Shown: one piece after another, positions 63,174 to 64,000 of the stretch | Position numbering within the stretch: position 1 is the stretch's first letter | How the letters are laid out: the number at the start of each line of letters is the position of its first letter | Origin: Dipetalonema caudispina | Taxonomy: Eukaryota > Nematoda > Chromadorea > Rhabditida > Onchocercidae | NCBI GenBank assembly: GCA_013365325.1 | Contig: JABVXV010000098.1 | Coordinates: 62,001-126,000 of the forward strand | Reading direction: 5' to 3' | Length of the DNA: 64,000 bases | Program-made: the position numbers and the translations under genes | The notes under the pieces: generated by a model | What the model was told of the DNA's origin: nothing | The model's database searches: none | What the model saw: the letters and a program-made list of their open reading frames with translations, nothing else

Positions 63174-64000
63174 AGAGAATTCTTGCAATGTTGATTGTGT
63201 GGTGATAAAGAGATAAGATTGTGGCGGAGAGATGCTTTGCAGTGGTCGTTAAATCAAGAGTATAAATGACTAAAGCTACAATAATATGTGGATTAAAGAA
63301 AAGCTACTTTGTAGCACATAACGTGAAAATGGTAATGCTGCTCAGAACAGGTGATAGAGACATTTATTTCAGGATAAGGCGTAAAGAAATTGAGGTAATA
63401 GTGATGAGAATCTTTCATTGTAAGGATTGCGGAGTCTTTATTTTGGATAAAGTTTATCTTGTTTCACTCGTTTGATGAAATACGTTTTGTTAATTTGACA
63501 TATCATTGACGTTCACCAATACAAGATTTGTGAGGGATGCGAACTAACGGATATGAGATGAATGAGTTTCATGTCAGAACCAAAATACCTGCAAGATTAT
63601 CAATTCCCAGTTCTCATGTTGTTTTTTATTACCGACGAATTACAAAATTCAGAAAAGTCAATTAACCAAAAAATAGAAGATGTAGATATTCTTTTTCTAG
63701 TTACATTAATTAGAATGCAAGATTTCTGGAATATCCTGGAAAATGTGCATTTGGCACCATGCAAACATTGAAACATTTGGTACATAAGACGTTTTCGTTG
63801 CGTGTGAAGAGCTTCTACATGCAACAAATTCATAAAATTCTATTCTTTATAAAATCGAATTTTACCTCACAATACAAATTAACGGTAAAGATGAGCTCAG
63901 TAAAGAAATTCCTAGGGTCTTGATTTATTTGCAAATTCCATTACAATCGATTATTGCAATATCTTGAAGTTATCTCGTGGTAAGCAGGAGATTATAGGGA
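63174..64000. other. Downstream of UTP18, no gene seen
   Basis: About 0.8 kb to the window edge. Short frames on both strands (for example + 63562-63771) have no recognisable family or splice partners. Confidence 0.5.

Overview
The window reads as a fragment of a nematode nuclear chromosome, most likely a clade III (spirurid or filarial) worm. The DNA is AT-rich. Genes are broken into many short exons with GT..TTTCAG introns of about 50 to 1,900 bp. Several start codons sit just behind a TTTCAG/TTGCAG site that looks like a spliced-leader acceptor. All gene models below were rebuilt by hand by joining exons with matching splice phases. The species call is an inference from gene content and style, not a database result.

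Layout, left to right: the 3' part of an FBXO9-type F-box gene (+, 53-1749, cut by the window edge); a PLPP6-type phosphatase (-, 4000-6206); the splicing factor SLU7 (-, 7265-11720). A divergent start of about 250 bp follows, then a same-strand cluster: a small TIM (Tim10B-like, 11978-13139) overlapping exosome subunit RRP41 (13136-14478) by ATGA, then exosome subunit RRP4 (15426-17930) and 6-phosphogluconolactonase (18591-20576). After about 2.8 kb without a gene comes an unfamiliar type II membrane protein with a C-terminal SEA domain (23407-29929), then a complete arrestin on the other strand (36125-32052). A gene-poor stretch of about 7.7 kb (36.1-43.9 kb) holds only weak ORFs and repeats. 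The right third is a 31-exon full-length ABCA transporter (43890-58189) and the U3 processome WD-repeat protein UTP18 (59579-63173).

Functional themes: RNA metabolism is over-represented. It includes SLU7 (second step of splicing), RRP41 and RRP4 (ring and cap subunits of the same RNA exosome) and UTP18 (pre-18S rRNA processing). RRP41 and RRP4 are immediate neighbours on one strand, so co-transcription would make sense. The most unusual points are: the 4-base overlap of the Tim10B and RRP41 frames at a splice acceptor that could serve either a cis-intron or trans-splicing; the unassigned SEA protein with a possible short alternative form; a 42-bp perfect inverted repeat in its intron; a 46-bp palindrome, coding-like relics and a GC-AG intron inside the ABCA gene. 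I saw no rRNA or intact tRNA gene, CRISPR array or complete transposon.
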